From NCBI RefSeq assembly GCF_030563405.1, contig NZ_CP130748.1, forward strand, positions 124,001 to 188,000: a DNA stretch of 64,000 bases, read 5' to 3'. The DNA comes from Vibrio sp. SNU_ST1 (lineage in GTDB: Bacteria > Pseudomonadota > Gammaproteobacteria > Enterobacterales > Vibrionaceae). Under the pieces are notes generated by a model. The model ran no database searches and had not been told where the DNA came from. It was given only the letters and a program-made list of their open reading frames with translations. Made by a program: the position numbers and the translations under genes. Positions 9,086 through 18,413 of the stretch are shown in pieces (positions within the stretch are counted from its first letter, which is position 1; every line of letters starts with the position of its first letter).

Positions 9086-11164
9086 CTACGCCTTAGAGTA
9101 AACATCGCGCTCGCCTAGCCAGCGGTTGATGATCGCCTTGGCATTATCTGGGTAGCTATCGTGAATATGACGAGCAATACGCTGTACTTCTGGAATCAGG
9201 CGGTGGTCACGAACCAAGTCGGCAATCTTAAAATCGGCCAATCCCGTTTGCTTGGTACCAAGCAGCTCACCGGGGCCACGGATCTCTAAGTCACGCTGAG
9301 CTATCACAAAACCATCATTACTTTCACGTAGTACCCCTAAGCGCTTCTGAGCGGTTTTAGAGAGTGGGGAGTGATACAGCAGTACACAATGGCTTGCGAC
9401 CGAACCACGGCCAACACGGCCACGCAGTTGGTGCAGTTGCGCTAGGCCAAGACGTTCTGGGTTCTCGATGATCATTAAGCTCGAATTCGGTACATCCACA
9501 CCGACTTCAATCACGGTAGTCGCGACCAACAGGTGCAGTTTGTTTTCTTTGAATTCCTGCATCACCGCTTGTTTCTCGGCGGGCTTCATTCGGCCATGCA
9601 CTAGCCCAATTTTCACATCAGGGAGTTTACGTTGCAGCTCTTCTGCTGTATCCGCGGCGGCTTGAGCTTCCAGTACTTCCGATTCATCAATCAGAGTGCA
9701 CACCCAATACGCCTGTTTGCCTTCATTGAGACACGCATTTTTCACACGCTCGACAATGTCATCACGCTTGGTATCAGGAATCGCTACGGTTTGAATTGGT
9801 GTTCGGCCCGGTGGCAGTTCATCAATAATCGAGGTTTCAAGATCGGCATAGGCTGTCATGGCTAGCGTTCGTGGGATTGGGGTCGCGGTCATCACCAACT
9901 GATGGGGGTAGTAGCCTTGCTTTGCGCCTTTCTCACGAAGCTCTAATCGCTGGTGGACACCAAATCGGTGCTGCTCATCAATGATCACTAAACCAAGGTT
10001 TTTGAACTCGACATGCTCTTGGAATAGCGCATGAGTTCCCACCACCATTTGCGCTTCGCCGTTGGCAATACGTGTTAGTTCAGTTTCACGAGCCTTGCCT
10101 TTGAGTTTACCTGCTAGCCACCCAACTTGAATGCCCATCGCCTCAAACCAGTTAGCAAAGTTGATCGCGTGTTGTTCCGCGAGCAATTCGGTGGGTGCCA
10201 TTAGCGCAACTTGTTGACCGTGTTCGAGTGCGCGAACCGCCGCCAGTGCAGCGACTAAGGTTTTACCAGAGCCCACATCGCCTTGAACTAAACGCATCAT
10301 TGGGTGCGGTTTTTCCAAATCAGCTTCGATCTCTTGGGTTACGCGTGCTTGAGCATTGGTAGGTGAAAACGGCAGCTGAGCCAACAACTTATCTTTCAGA
10401 GTATTCACTGGAGGAAAAGGCATCGCCTTGTCTTGCTGCCCTTTGCTACGAACCGACAACATCGACAGGTTTTGAGCCAGTAGCTCTTCCATAATTAGTC
10501 GTAGTTGAGCTGGGTGTTTACCTTCATCAAACAGCTCTAGGTTAATGCCCGGGGGCGGCCTGTGAATGGTATGCAGTGCTTGTGCGAGGGTAATTTGGTG
10601 GTCGTATAAACCTGATGGTAAAAGCTCATTAACCGCGGCCTTGTCGATTAACTCTAGAGCTTGATCGGTAAGGTTACGCAGCGTGACTTGTCTTAGCCCT
10701 TCGGTGGTTGGATACACTGGAGTCAGATTGGCTTCAACGTCTGGTTGCTGCCTTGGTGCAAAAAACTTGTAGTCAGGATGGACGATCTCCAGTCCCATAT
10801 TACCGCGTTTGATTTCACCGTAGGCGTGTACCTGTTTGCCTTCTGCAAAGTTATTCTTCATACCGGCGGTGAAGTTGAAAAAGCGCAGGGTAATCGTGCC
10901 GTTACCATCGCTGATCTTTACTGCGAGCATCTTACGTTTACCGAAAATGGTATCAACATGCATCACCTTACCTTGTACAGCAGCCCACAGCCCGGCATGC
11001 AGCTTTACGATGGGATAGATACGAGTTCGATCTTCATAGCGCAAAGGGAGGTGAAACAGCAGGTCTTGTACATTGTTAAGCCCAACCTTTTCCAGTTTCT
11101 CTGCGACTTTTGCGCCGACTCCAGACAAAGAGTTGAGAGGGATAGCAGATAAAAGCTGTGACAT
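9086..11164 (-). CDS. recG: ATP-dependent DNA helicase RecG
   Basis: About 692 residues. The N-terminal wedge/OB region is LSGVGAKVAEKLEKVGL. Helicase motifs are I (GDVGSGKT), Ia (MAPTELLAEQHA), II (VIIDEQHRFG), III (MTATPIPRTLAM), V (TTVIEVGVDVPN) and VI (QLRGRVGRG), and the TRG region lies at the end. RecG remodels stalled forks and Holliday junctions. I chose the ATG at 11164 (MSQLLSAIPLNS) because it matches family N-termini; an in-frame ATG at 11176 adds four residues, and neither has a strong ribosome site. It is downstream of spoT but separated by a terminator. Confidence 0.95.
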   Translation of the reverse strand: MSQLLSAIPLNSLSGVGAKVAEKLEKVGLNNVQDLLFHLPLRYEDRTRIYPIVKLHAGLWAAVQGKVMHVDTIFGKRKMLAVKISDGNGTITLRFFNFTAGMKNNFAEGKQVHAYGEIKRGNMGLEIVHPDYKFFAPRQQPDVEANLTPVYPTTEGLRQVTLRNLTDQALELIDKAAVNELLPSGLYDHQITLAQALHTIHRPPPGINLELFDEGKHPAQLRLIMEELLAQNLSMLSVRSKGQQDKAMPFPPVNTLKDKLLAQLPFSPTNAQARVTQEIEADLEKPHPMMRLVQGDVGSGKTLVAALAAVRALEHGQQVALMAPTELLAEQHAINFANWFEAMGIQVGWLAGKLKGKARETELTRIANGEAQMVVGTHALFQEHVEFKNLGLVIIDEQHRFGVHQRLELREKGAKQGYYPHQLVMTATPIPRTLAMTAYADLETSIIDELPPGRTPIQTVAIPDTKRDDIVERVKNACLNEGKQAYWVCTLIDESEVLEAQAAADTAEELQRKLPDVKIGLVHGRMKPAEKQAVMQEFKENKLHLLVATTVIEVGVDVPNSSLMIIENPERLGLAQLHQLRGRVGRGSVASHCVLLYHSPLSKTAQKRLGVLRESNDGFVIAQRDLEIRGPGELLGTKQTGLADFKIADLVRDHRLIPEVQRIARHIHDSYPDNAKAIINRWLGERDVYSKA

Positions 11165-11267
11165 AACAAGGCTCATAAACGTAAGAGAGATAATCTATTC
11201 AAGCATTTTACTGGATTTTTGTACAGGCAGGAATGGAATCAAGCTAGGGAAATCCTAGGATTGCAGC

Positions 11268-11307
11268 CATAAAAAATCCCCTTAAGCGATAAAGCATCAA
11301 GGGGATT
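11268..11307 (-). terminator. Rho-independent terminator downstream of spoT
   Basis: On the minus strand the stem AATCCCCTT / AAGGGGATT is followed by TTTTTTATGG. It lies about 40 bases past the spoT stop and before recG. Confidence 0.85.
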
Positions 11308-11342
11308 TCAATTCTTAGCAAAGTTGCCAATAAGTTCGAACG

Positions 11343-13469
11343 TTAGTTCTTGCGACGTCTTACTTTGAGCGCGTGTGGCATCACACGTAGCTTCTTCATA
11401 ATACTCGCTAAATGAACACGATCTTTGGTGGTCAGCAAGATTGTCACTGTGTACAGGCGTCCATCACGTTCTTCGGTTGAGATTCCGTGAATGTTCGAGC
11501 CTGTTTTCGAGATAACGTTAGTTAACTCAGCCAGTGCACCTTGATGGTTCTGCAATTCGACTTGAAGTTCAGCTGTGAACTCTTGGTTGTAATCATCAGA
11601 CCATTCAACCGCCATGTATTTATCTGGTTCTTTTTGGTAACCACGAACGTTAGGGCACGTTTCACGGTGCACCACAAGACCACGACCTGGAGATACATGA
11701 GCAATAATGTGATCATCTGGAATCGGGTGACAACAGTTAGCGAACGTCAGTAATAGGCCTTCAGCACCACGGATAGGTAATTTCTTCCTAGACGTATCGC
11801 TGTTATTTGCCACTTCAGTCAGTTCGTCAGCATCACCCAATAAACGACGAGCAATAACGATACTCATCAGTTCACCAAGACCAATCGACGCTAGCAAGTC
11901 TTCAATGTTCTCGAGACGTAGATCAGACAATACATGTTCGATATTCTCTTGACCGACATCGGCAATAGAGTGTTCACCAAGTGCATGGTTCAGTAGACGA
12001 CGGCCAAGGGTAATCGACTCTTCACGACGCATCGTTTTCAGAACCTGACGGATCTTCGTACGCGCACGTGAGGTCACTACATAGTTGAGCCATGCTGCGT
12101 TCGGGCGTGCGCCCGGAGCACTGATGATCTCAATAGTTTGGCCATTCTTCAGCGATTTGCTGAGTGGGTAAGGGTTCATGTCTACACGAGCACCGACACA
12201 CATGTTGCCGACGTCGGTATGTACCGCGTAAGCAAAATCGACTGCTGTTGCGCCTGCTGGAAGTTCGACAATGCGACCTTTCGGCGTGAATACGAAGATC
12301 TCATCTGGGAACAGATCAGATTTAACGTTTTCAATGAATTCGAATGAGTTACCTGCGCTTTGTTGCAGCTCAAGTAAGCTCTGCATCCAACGTTGTGCTT
12401 TAACCTGCGCGGTTGTGCCGTTGCTACTGCGTGAGCCATTGCCTTTGTAAGACCAGTGCGCCGCGACACCTTTATCTGCCATTTGCTCCATATCCTCAGT
12501 ACGGATCTGGACCTCAACTGGCACCCCATGAGGGCCGATCATTGACGTGTGCAGAGATTGGTAGCCGTTGGCTTTCGGTACCGCAATATAGTCTTTCATG
12601 CGGCCAGGACGAGGCTTGTACAGGCTGTGGGCCTGACCAAGTACGCGATAGCAAGTATCTGGTGTATCAACCACGACGCGGAAAGCGTAGATGTCCATAA
12701 TGGTGTGAAAGCGCTGCTCTTTTGTTTTCATCTTGTTATAGATGGAGAACAGATTCTTTTCACGACCAAGTACGCGAGCAGGCAAACCGACTTCTTCAAG
12801 GCGGCCTTCGATTTCGCTATGGATACGTTGAATCATCTCCTTACGGTTACCACGCGCAGCTTTCACTACGTTTTTCAGGACGCGATAACGGTTAGGATAA
12901 AGGGCTTCGAAGCCCAGCTCTTCTAGTTCTGTCTTGATGTTATGAATACCAAGACGGTGAGCTAGCGGAGAATAAATCTCTAGGGTTTCACGAGCAATAC
13001 GACGCTTCTTATCAGGACGGAGTGCCCCAAGCGTACGCATGTTGTGAGTACGGTCAGCTAATTTGATCAAGATAACGCGGATGTCTTGCACCATAGCGAG
13101 AACCATCTTACGGAAGTTCTCTGCTTGCGCTTCTTTGCGATCACGAAATTTAAGCTTATCCAGCTTAGATACACCATCAACCAGTTCAGCAACGGTATTG
13201 CCGAATTGAGCTTCTAGCTCCTCTTTTGTAACTTCAGTATCTTCAATTACATCGTGGAGTAGGGCTGCTTGCAGAGTTTCGATATCCAGACGCATTTCTG
13301 CCAGGATTCTTGAAACAGCTACAGGGTGGATAATGTATGGTTCACCCGTTGAACGGGTTTGCCCTTCATGGGCGTCTCTCGCTACCACATAAGATTGACG
13401 CAGAGCCTCAACTTGAGGCTCTGTTAGGTATTCTTGGGCAACGTCTTTGAGGCTATCGAATAGATACAA
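11343..13469 (-). CDS. spoT: Bifunctional (p)ppGpp synthase/hydrolase SpoT
   Basis: A 708-residue RSH protein. The hydrolase HD domain (LLHDVIEDTEVTKEEL) is near residue 70, and the motif LADRTHNMRTL is near residue 138. The synthetase domain carries MDIYAFRVVVD and the G-loop HSLYKPRPGRMKDYIA with KANGYQSLHT (near residues 260-310). A TGS domain (IFVFTPKGRIVELPAGATA) is near residue 390, then a helical/CC region (TFANCCHPIPDD), and an ACT domain at the end. The intact HD motif means the hydrolase is likely active. It acts with RpoZ and Gmk, encoded just upstream in the same gmk-rpoZ-spoT run. No trmH lies between spoT and recG, as in other vibrios. Confidence 0.97.
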   Translation of the reverse strand: MYLFDSLKDVAQEYLTEPQVEALRQSYVVARDAHEGQTRSTGEPYIIHPVAVSRILAEMRLDIETLQAALLHDVIEDTEVTKEELEAQFGNTVAELVDGVSKLDKLKFRDRKEAQAENFRKMVLAMVQDIRVILIKLADRTHNMRTLGALRPDKKRRIARETLEIYSPLAHRLGIHNIKTELEELGFEALYPNRYRVLKNVVKAARGNRKEMIQRIHSEIEGRLEEVGLPARVLGREKNLFSIYNKMKTKEQRFHTIMDIYAFRVVVDTPDTCYRVLGQAHSLYKPRPGRMKDYIAVPKANGYQSLHTSMIGPHGVPVEVQIRTEDMEQMADKGVAAHWSYKGNGSRSSNGTTAQVKAQRWMQSLLELQQSAGNSFEFIENVKSDLFPDEIFVFTPKGRIVELPAGATAVDFAYAVHTDVGNMCVGARVDMNPYPLSKSLKNGQTIEIISAPGARPNAAWLNYVVTSRARTKIRQVLKTMRREESITLGRRLLNHALGEHSIADVGQENIEHVLSDLRLENIEDLLASIGLGELMSIVIARRLLGDADELTEVANNSDTSRKKLPIRGAEGLLLTFANCCHPIPDDHIIAHVSPGRGLVVHRETCPNVRGYQKEPDKYMAVEWSDDYNQEFTAELQVELQNHQGALAELTNVISKTGSNIHGISTEERDGRLYTVTILLTTKDRVHLASIMKKLRVMPHALKVRRRKN

Positions 13470-13528
13470 ATTAAAGGCCCGGAAGGTTAATTAGTTCGAA
13501 TGACGTTGATTCTATCAGCGAATATGAG

Positions 13529-13801
13529 CTATCGAGTGTGAGCGATGCTGCTTACTGCTGCAAGCTCAGCCGCTTCTTGCTCTTGTTGCTCTTGACGCTC
13601 ACGAGCATCTAGTACGTCTTTAGTGATAAGACCTTCTTCGATTTCGCGAAGAGCGATAACCGTTGGCTTATCGTTTTCTTCAGGCACTAGTGAATCTTTG
13701 CCGCCAGTTTGCATTTGACGTGCGCGGCGAGCCGCAATAAGAACTAGGTCGAAACGGTTGCCAACTTTTTCAACAGCGTCTTGAACAGTTACGCGTGCCA
13801 T
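13529..13801 (-). CDS. rpoZ: RNA polymerase omega subunit
   Basis: A 90-residue protein starting [31 protein letters not shown], the conserved omega core that clamps the beta-prime C-terminus. The C-terminal tail is Glu-rich ([10 protein letters not shown]). Omega assists polymerase assembly and forms part of a ppGpp site. It lies between gmk and spoT on the minus strand, the usual gammaproteobacterial cluster. An AGGAGTCC-type sequence on the minus strand (TTGGAGTCCTC before the ATG) serves as ribosome site. Confidence 0.96.
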   Translation of the reverse strand: MARVTVQDAVEKVGNRFDLVLIAARRARQMQTGGKDSLVPEENDKPTVIALREIEEGLITKDVLDARERQEQQEQEAAELAAVSSIAHTR

Positions 13802-13917
13802 GAGGACTCCAAATAGTAATTAACTAATAAATTTTTGATGACGAGAAAGTATACAAGTTTAACTAGAGACTTTCTAGTTCACCGTATACTTATCTCAATG
13901 GAAAATCCAGTTCTAGA

Positions 13918-14541
13918 TTATTCCGCTAGTAGTGCTGTAAGCATGCCGCTGTATTTAGCTGCTTGCTTATCTTCTTTTAAGCGCTCCGCACGAATGATAG
14001 CTCTGAAGTCCATTAGGGCTGCATCAAAGTCATCATTCACGATCACATAATCATATTCTGCATAGTGAGAAATCTCTGATTTTGCTTCGCTCATGCGTTT
14101 CGCAATAACTTCGTCGCTGTCTTGACCGCGAACATTCAAACGACGCTCGAGCTCACCATTTGATGGTGGAAGAATGAAGACACTCTTCGCTTGAGGCATT
14201 TGTTCACGGATCTGACGAGCACCTTGCCAGTCGATATCTAGAAATACATCGATACCGCGGTCTAGGTTTTCTTCAATCCAAACGCGTGAAGTACCGTAGT
14301 AGTTGCCGAATACTTCAGCGTATTCTAGGAACTCACCTTTACCAATAAGGTCTTCAAAATGATGCTTCTCTACGAAGTGGTAGTGAACACCATTTTCTTC
14401 ACCAGGGCGCATACCGCGAGTGGTGTGTGAAACAGATACCTTCATTGCGTAGGTTGGATTGGTTTCTAGCATTGCTGAGATCAAGCTCGACTTACCTGCG
14501 CCACTAGGTGCAGATACGATGTAAAGAGTACCTTTGCCCAT
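13918..14541 (-). CDS. gmk: Guanylate kinase
   Basis: A 207-residue P-loop kinase with the glycine-rich loop [10 protein letters not shown] at residues 9-18. The GMP-binding region [19 protein letters not shown] is near residues 38-56, and the lid and base contacts are [12 protein letters not shown] and [13 protein letters not shown]. It converts GMP to GDP with ATP. It lies first in the gmk-rpoZ-spoT order. The ATG at 14541 has a GGAAATATACAG leader on the minus strand with a reasonable ribosome site. Confidence 0.96.
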   Translation of the reverse strand: MGKGTLYIVSAPSGAGKSSLISAMLETNPTYAMKVSVSHTTRGMRPGEENGVHYHFVEKHHFEDLIGKGEFLEYAEVFGNYYGTSRVWIEENLDRGIDVFLDIDWQGARQIREQMPQAKSVFILPPSNGELERRLNVRGQDSDEVIAKRMSEAKSEISHYAEYDYVIVNDDFDAALMDFRAIIRAERLKEDKQAAKYSGMLTALLAE

Positions 14542-14880
14542 CTGTATATTTCCACTGTTGGTTGGATTGAGTGAGGGCGATAAACCGACACTATAAAAGA
14601 TAGCACTGACCCTAATTAATGCTTCGATGGTTACGTCTATAAAGGGATCACAAGTAAAACTAATAGAGGCAACTGGTGAAAATTAGGTCAGAAAAATGGA
14701 GGCGAAGAGTAGCATATTTAGGTGATTGAGAACAACTGGCTTGATCGTTATTTATTGGCAAATGATCTTCATAAGGATCGTTGTATAAATGTAATGACTC
14801 TTCATCTTCACTTTTTTATGTGATCTGAACAAAATTTGTTGAAGTTTTAATCTCAATCCTTACAATCCGCGCAAACGATT

Positions 14881-14985
14881 AAATGCTGTATATGTCTAGT
14901 GATATGGACTAGATGTTTCTACTACCGAGCCTATCTTGGTGACTACAGTTTTTAGTGTAGAGACCCCTCTATTCTCACAGCATTT
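14881..14985 (+). promoter_or_regulatory. Guanine-class purine riboswitch and expression platform
   Basis: The aptamer spans about 14885-14949. P1 is CTGTA (14886-14890) with TACAG (14944-14948). P2 is TCTAGT / ACTAGA with loop GATATGG. J2/3 is TGTTTCTAC, and P3 is ACCGAG / CTTGGT with loop CCTAT. J3/1 reads GACTAC, with C at the ligand-discriminating position, which indicates guanine, hypoxanthine or xanthine rather than adenine. Bases 14881-14889 (AAATGCTGT) are perfectly complementary to ACAGCATTT at 14977-14985, giving an alternative pairing that would break P1. The element lies about 75 bp before a purine permease start. Confidence 0.9.
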
Positions 14986-15023
14986 GAATCTCAAATTTCT
15001 TAATTTAATACATAGGTTTTGTT

Positions 15024-16394
15024 GTGAATACCGACTCCACCCTGAAAGCCCAGAAGACATCTGGCTCACTTGACACCATGTTCAAACTCTCAGAGAGAAA
15101 GACCACGATCAGCACTGAGCTATACGCAGGTTTTATTACCTTCTTAGCGATGAGTTATATCTTGGCGGTGAACCCAGCAATTTTGGGTGGTATTCCGGGA
15201 ATGGACAAAGGTGCAGTCTTTACGGCGACCGCTCTTTCTGCTGCTATCGCAACGCTTATCATGGGAATTTGGGGTAACTACCCAGTGATGCTGGCTCCGG
15301 GCATGAGTATGAACGGATTCTTCAAAGGCCTGCTGTTAAGTGGTTCGGTGGCGGTACTGTGGAATGAAGCGCTATTTGGCATCTTCCTATCGGGTATCCT
15401 TTATCTTGCTTTCTCATTGACCAATATTCGTAAGTCGATGATTGAATCGATTCCTGAAGATTTGAAGCTGGCGATTACTGTCTCTCTCGGCTTGTTCATT
15501 GCTTTCTTAGGCCTTAAGAATGCGGGTATCATCGTTTCTAACCCGTTCGTGCTGGTTGGTTTAGGTGATATCTCAGATCCGAAGGTGATCATCGCTTATG
15601 TGAGTATCTTTATTGCGCTGGGCTGTATGGTTCGTGACATCAAGTTAGCAACGTTTATCTCGTTCGTTTCGGCTATCGTACTGACCGTCCTTGCTGATGT
15701 ATTCATGGGCACGTCAAACGCCCCAATCCCTGATCAATTCGTTTCAATGCCACCAAGTATGGCAGGTAGTTTTGGCGCTATCTTTGATTTTTCAGCTTTC
15801 ACCCCTGAGAAAATGTTCGACCTACTGTTCATCGTACTTATCTTCTTGATTGTCGATTTCTTTGATGGCTTGAGCACGATTGTGGGTGTTGGCCGCGATG
15901 CAGGTATCATCGACAAAGACGGTAAAGTGCCGAACGCAAAATCGGCGCTAGTGGCTGATGCGGGCGGTACTGTGATTGGTTCGATTCTTGGTACCACATC
16001 GATTACTGCTTTCTCTGAATCTGGTATTGCGTCTTCTCAAGGGGCGAAAACGGGCTTAGCTGCGGTCATGGTGGCTGGTCTGTTCTTAATCTCACTGTTC
16101 CTATACCCAATCTTCTCTATTTTCTCAGCGGCAATGGTTGCACCTGCGATGGTTGTAGTTGGCATCTACATGGTGGGTCGCCTTGGTCAGATTAACTGGG
16201 AAAAGAAAGAGTCACGCATTGCAGCATTCTTCACCATCATGTTCACTGTACTGAGCTTCTCTCCAGCAAACGGCATGGCGATGGGCTTCATCAGCTACGC
16301 ATTCACAATGGTTGTTGCAGGTAAGCGCAAAGAAGTGCACCCATTGATCTACGGGCTGTGTGTAGTGTTCTTAACTTATCTGATTCTGTTGTAA
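15024..16394 (+). CDS. NCS2-family purine permease (AzgA/GhxP-like guanine-hypoxanthine type)
   Basis: A 456-residue, strongly hydrophobic protein with about 12-14 membrane segments. The N-terminal signature TELYAGFITFLAMSYILAVNP, the pore motif LAPGMSMNGFF and FDGLSTIVGVGRDAG are typical of the AzgA branch of NCS2 (AdeP/AdeQ, GhxP/GhxQ), which are proton symporters for adenine or guanine/hypoxanthine. The C-specific riboswitch upstream supports a guanine/hypoxanthine substrate. GTG at 15024 is taken as start, with an AGG nearby; an ATG at 15078 (MFKLSERKT) is an alternative closer to family N-termini. It is followed by hairpins and a likely terminator. Confidence 0.9.
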   Translation: MNTDSTLKAQKTSGSLDTMFKLSERKTTISTELYAGFITFLAMSYILAVNPAILGGIPGMDKGAVFTATALSAAIATLIMGIWGNYPVMLAPGMSMNGFFKGLLLSGSVAVLWNEALFGIFLSGILYLAFSLTNIRKSMIESIPEDLKLAITVSLGLFIAFLGLKNAGIIVSNPFVLVGLGDISDPKVIIAYVSIFIALGCMVRDIKLATFISFVSAIVLTVLADVFMGTSNAPIPDQFVSMPPSMAGSFGAIFDFSAFTPEKMFDLLFIVLIFLIVDFFDGLSTIVGVGRDAGIIDKDGKVPNAKSALVADAGGTVIGSILGTTSITAFSESGIASSQGAKTGLAAVMVAGLFLISLFLYPIFSIFSAAMVAPAMVVVGIYMVGRLGQINWEKKESRIAAFFTIMFTVLSFSPANGMAMGFISYAFTMVVAGKRKEVHPLIYGLCVVFLTYLILL

Positions 16395-16400
16395 GGTTAG

Positions 16401-16464
16401 TTAGCCACTAGAGAGTGGCTAAGTAAAAGACAGGTGGCTCTGCAGTGACTGTGGGGCCATTTTT
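16401..16464 (+). terminator. Double hairpin with terminator after the purine permease
   Basis: The first stem TTAGCCACT / AGTGGCTAA (perfect 9 bp) has no T-run. The second, TGGCTC / GGGCCA, is followed by TTTTTG and is the likely rho-independent terminator. Confidence 0.65.
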
Positions 16465-16584
16465 GTATCTGTTGCTTGTTTAGCCACGCTTAATTGATGG
16501 CGTTATCCTAAACTTGAGAGTACGCGACTTATATTGATGCATGCTATTGTAGAGACTGGATTAATTATTTTTTGAAGAGTGACT

Positions 16585-17010
16585 ATGCCTTCTCACTTAC
16601 CTAAATCTTTTAGTAAGCCGTTTTTAAAAGTATTTCACATTATGGAAGCGGTATTGCTAGTGGCGATTACGCTTGCGACTTTGTTTGCGATGGTCGAAGA
16701 ATTTATGCATGTCTTCGCTGAACGCCGAGTACAACTGACCGACATTCTTCTGATGTTTATTTACTTGGAAGTGTTGGCGATGGTTCAGCAGTTTGTGATG
16801 AATGGTAAGATCCCGGTGCGATACCCGATCTACATTGCGATGATGGCAATAGCCCGTTACATCACTTTAGGTATGAAAGAGTTGGATGCGGTATTGATAG
16901 TATGGTTGTCTGCCGCAGCATTTATCTTAGCCGCAGCAACACTTTTGATTCGAGTAGGGCACCATTACTGGCCATATGTGGATCTTCGAACCAAGCAGCC
17001 GGATGAGTAA
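16585..17010 (+). CDS. psiE: Phosphate-starvation-inducible membrane protein PsiE
   Basis: About 141 residues with four hydrophobic segments: VLLVAITLATLFAMV, LLMFIYLEVLAMVQQF, IYIAMMAIARYITL and VLIVWLSAAAFILAAATLLI. This matches the PsiE family; the segment PVRYPIYIAMMAIARYI is characteristic. The role is unknown apart from phosphate-starvation and cAMP-CRP control in E. coli. I chose ATG 16585, which has GAAGAG upstream, over the in-frame GTG at 16579. It is a single gene between the permease and the cold-shock gene. Confidence 0.85.
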   Translation: MPSHLPKSFSKPFLKVFHIMEAVLLVAITLATLFAMVEEFMHVFAERRVQLTDILLMFIYLEVLAMVQQFVMNGKIPVRYPIYIAMMAIARYITLGMKELDAVLIVWLSAAAFILAAATLLIRVGHHYWPYVDLRTKQPDE

Positions 17011-17321
17011 ATTTCTTAAGATCAAAGCGTTATAAATGAGCTTAATGACGTTGCTGGGTTTTAATAGAACCCAAGTGAACAAAAAAACATCACTTTTTTT
17101 TCAAATAAAGCTTTACAACCCGGCCCAGATCACCAAGAATGGCGTCGCTCTGTTTTCAGAGTTATTAAATGAAACATCCAGTTGTAAAGTAAAACCCTTA
17201 GTATTGCTTCATTGTTATTCTCAGTGTTTCCCTTGGCTTCATAGATACATTAAATAATTCAAGCTTTCAGCGCATCGCACTTTTGGCGATTAATTTTTTA
17301 TTTTTATATAAGGGACACATC
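17011..17321 (+). other. Long untranslated leader/intergenic region ahead of the cold-shock gene
   Basis: About 310 bp with no convincing gene. An open frame at 17036-17257 lacks a ribosome site and has no recognisable content. Long 5' leaders are typical of cspA-type genes. It contains TGGCGTCGCT at 17140-17149, which recurs at 17760-17769 upstream of the next gene, and a good AAGGGAC ribosome site close to the csp start. Confidence 0.5.
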
Positions 17322-17534
17322 ATGTCTAACAAAACAAACGGCGTAGTAAAATGGTTTAACGAAGAGAAAGGTTTCGGTTTCCTAACTCAAGACAACGGCG
17401 GCGCTGACGTATTCGTTCACTTCCGTGCTATCGCATCTGAAGGTTTCAAGACTCTTAAAGAAGGCCAACAAGTGTCTTTCGAAGTAGAGCAAGGCCAAAA
17501 AGGTCTTCAAGCTGCAAACGTTGTAGCTCTATAA
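17322..17534 (+). CDS. CspA-family cold-shock protein (RNA chaperone)
   Basis: A 70-residue single cold-shock domain. RNP1 is KGFGFL and RNP2 is DVFVHF, with the start [18 protein letters not shown] and the end [10 protein letters not shown]. It binds single-stranded RNA and DNA and melts secondary structure, typically at low temperature or on nutrient upshift. ATG 17322 has AAGGGAC 5 bases upstream. It is monocistronic with a long leader and a strong terminator. Which of the several vibrio Csp paralogues it is cannot be decided. Confidence 0.95.
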   Translation: MSNKTNGVVKWFNEEKGFGFLTQDNGGADVFVHFRAIASEGFKTLKEGQQVSFEVEQGQKGLQAANVVAL

Positions 17535-17545
17535 GATTTTAAGTC

Positions 17546-17583
17546 GGCGCAAGTTGCAATAGCAACTTGCGCCACTTTCTCCT
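17546..17583 (+). terminator. Terminator of the cold-shock gene
   Basis: A perfect 12-bp stem GGCGCAAGTTGC / GCAACTTGCGCC with a 4-base loop is followed by the T/C-rich ACTTTCTCCTTT. Confidence 0.85.
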
Positions 17584-17917
17584 TTAAACATCCCCTCTTA
17601 GCTTTCTCGAAATACCCCCACTTCTTATTATATTTAATCTCTATTTTTCTATTACCCCTAGTAATGTGAATGACGCGACTACTATTGCTTATAGCTAGTT
17701 ACATAGAATTAAAAAGTTCGTTATTTCTATTCCTTGTCTGAAAAACCTTTGTTCATGATTGGCGTCGCTATGTCTGAATTCATCGAGTTTCATTCCTCAA
17801 AGAACAGATTTACCTGCTCGTCGTTGATGAGTAAAGTTATGTAAAGCTCTAACAGAGTCATTGTTTAGTGCTTTTAATCTCGCTATCTTCAACTCACAGT
17901 TTTTTATAGGGTTCGAG
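17584..17917 (+). other. Intergenic region, AT-rich, with a motif shared with the csp leader
   Basis: About 330 bp without a gene. The only structure seen is GATTGGCGTCGCTATGT at 17757-17773, which shares 10 contiguous bases with the csp leader at 17140. It lies 158 bp upstream of the 17918 start, a similar distance to that in the csp leader (182 bp). Confidence 0.4.
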
Positions 17918-18307
17918 ATGCAAAGCCATTACACATCCACAATTTGTATGCTGCTCATTGTGCTGATAGCGACAGTGCTATCTATTGATGTCGCTCGCTC
18001 CGAAGTTTCCCCTAGCTACCCTATAGAGCAACAAAGTTCCGTTACTTTTCAGCTTATCGAACTCGATACTTGCTACACAGCCCCCACCATTACCCAAAAG
18101 CCAGCTCAAGGTTGCTGCAAGCCGGGTGGTTCATGTTTTGAAAAGCAGTGTTGTGTCCATCTGCCATCAATGGGTAGTGCACTATTGGGTGTAGGTTTAC
18201 ACCTATCTCCTCCTCCGCTATATACGTATAACACCACACCTTATGTAGCTCTTTATTCCAATGCTGATAGTCGTTCACGCTATCGCCCCCCAATTTTTCA
18301 ATCTTAA
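17918..18307 (+). CDS. Small exported cysteine-rich hypothetical protein
   Basis: 129 residues from ATG 17918, chosen because it has TATAGGG about 9 bases upstream and begins a clear signal sequence (MQSHYTSTICMLLIVLIATVLSIDVARS). A longer frame opens at 17861 but has no ribosome site. The mature part holds a Cys cluster, GCCKPGGSCFEKQCCVHLP, near residues 67-85, followed by a Pro/Tyr-rich tail. The Cys-rich motif suggests metal binding or disulphides in the periplasm; I do not recognise the family. A tiny signal-peptide-like ORF and an exporter gene follow. Confidence 0.6.
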   Translation: MQSHYTSTICMLLIVLIATVLSIDVARSEVSPSYPIEQQSSVTFQLIELDTCYTAPTITQKPAQGCCKPGGSCFEKQCCVHLPSMGSALLGVGLHLSPPPLYTYNTTPYVALYSNADSRSRYRPPIFQS

Positions 18308-18413
18308 TTCCTCTGCGATAACTCGCATCAATTTATCTACACGCTCTCCGTGTATTTAAACATTTTGTGTAAATAGCCAGCTATTTACACTGGATTGTTA
18401 TGGAAATAAGATT

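Noticed and set aside
12182..12529. Several 60-125 codon frames opposite or across spoT, recG, tex and other genes
   Set aside because: All are shadows of well-identified coding sequences with matching domains on the other strand or frame.
17036..17257. 73-codon open frame in the csp leader
   Set aside because: No ribosome site, no conserved content, and long untranslated leaders are normal for csp genes.
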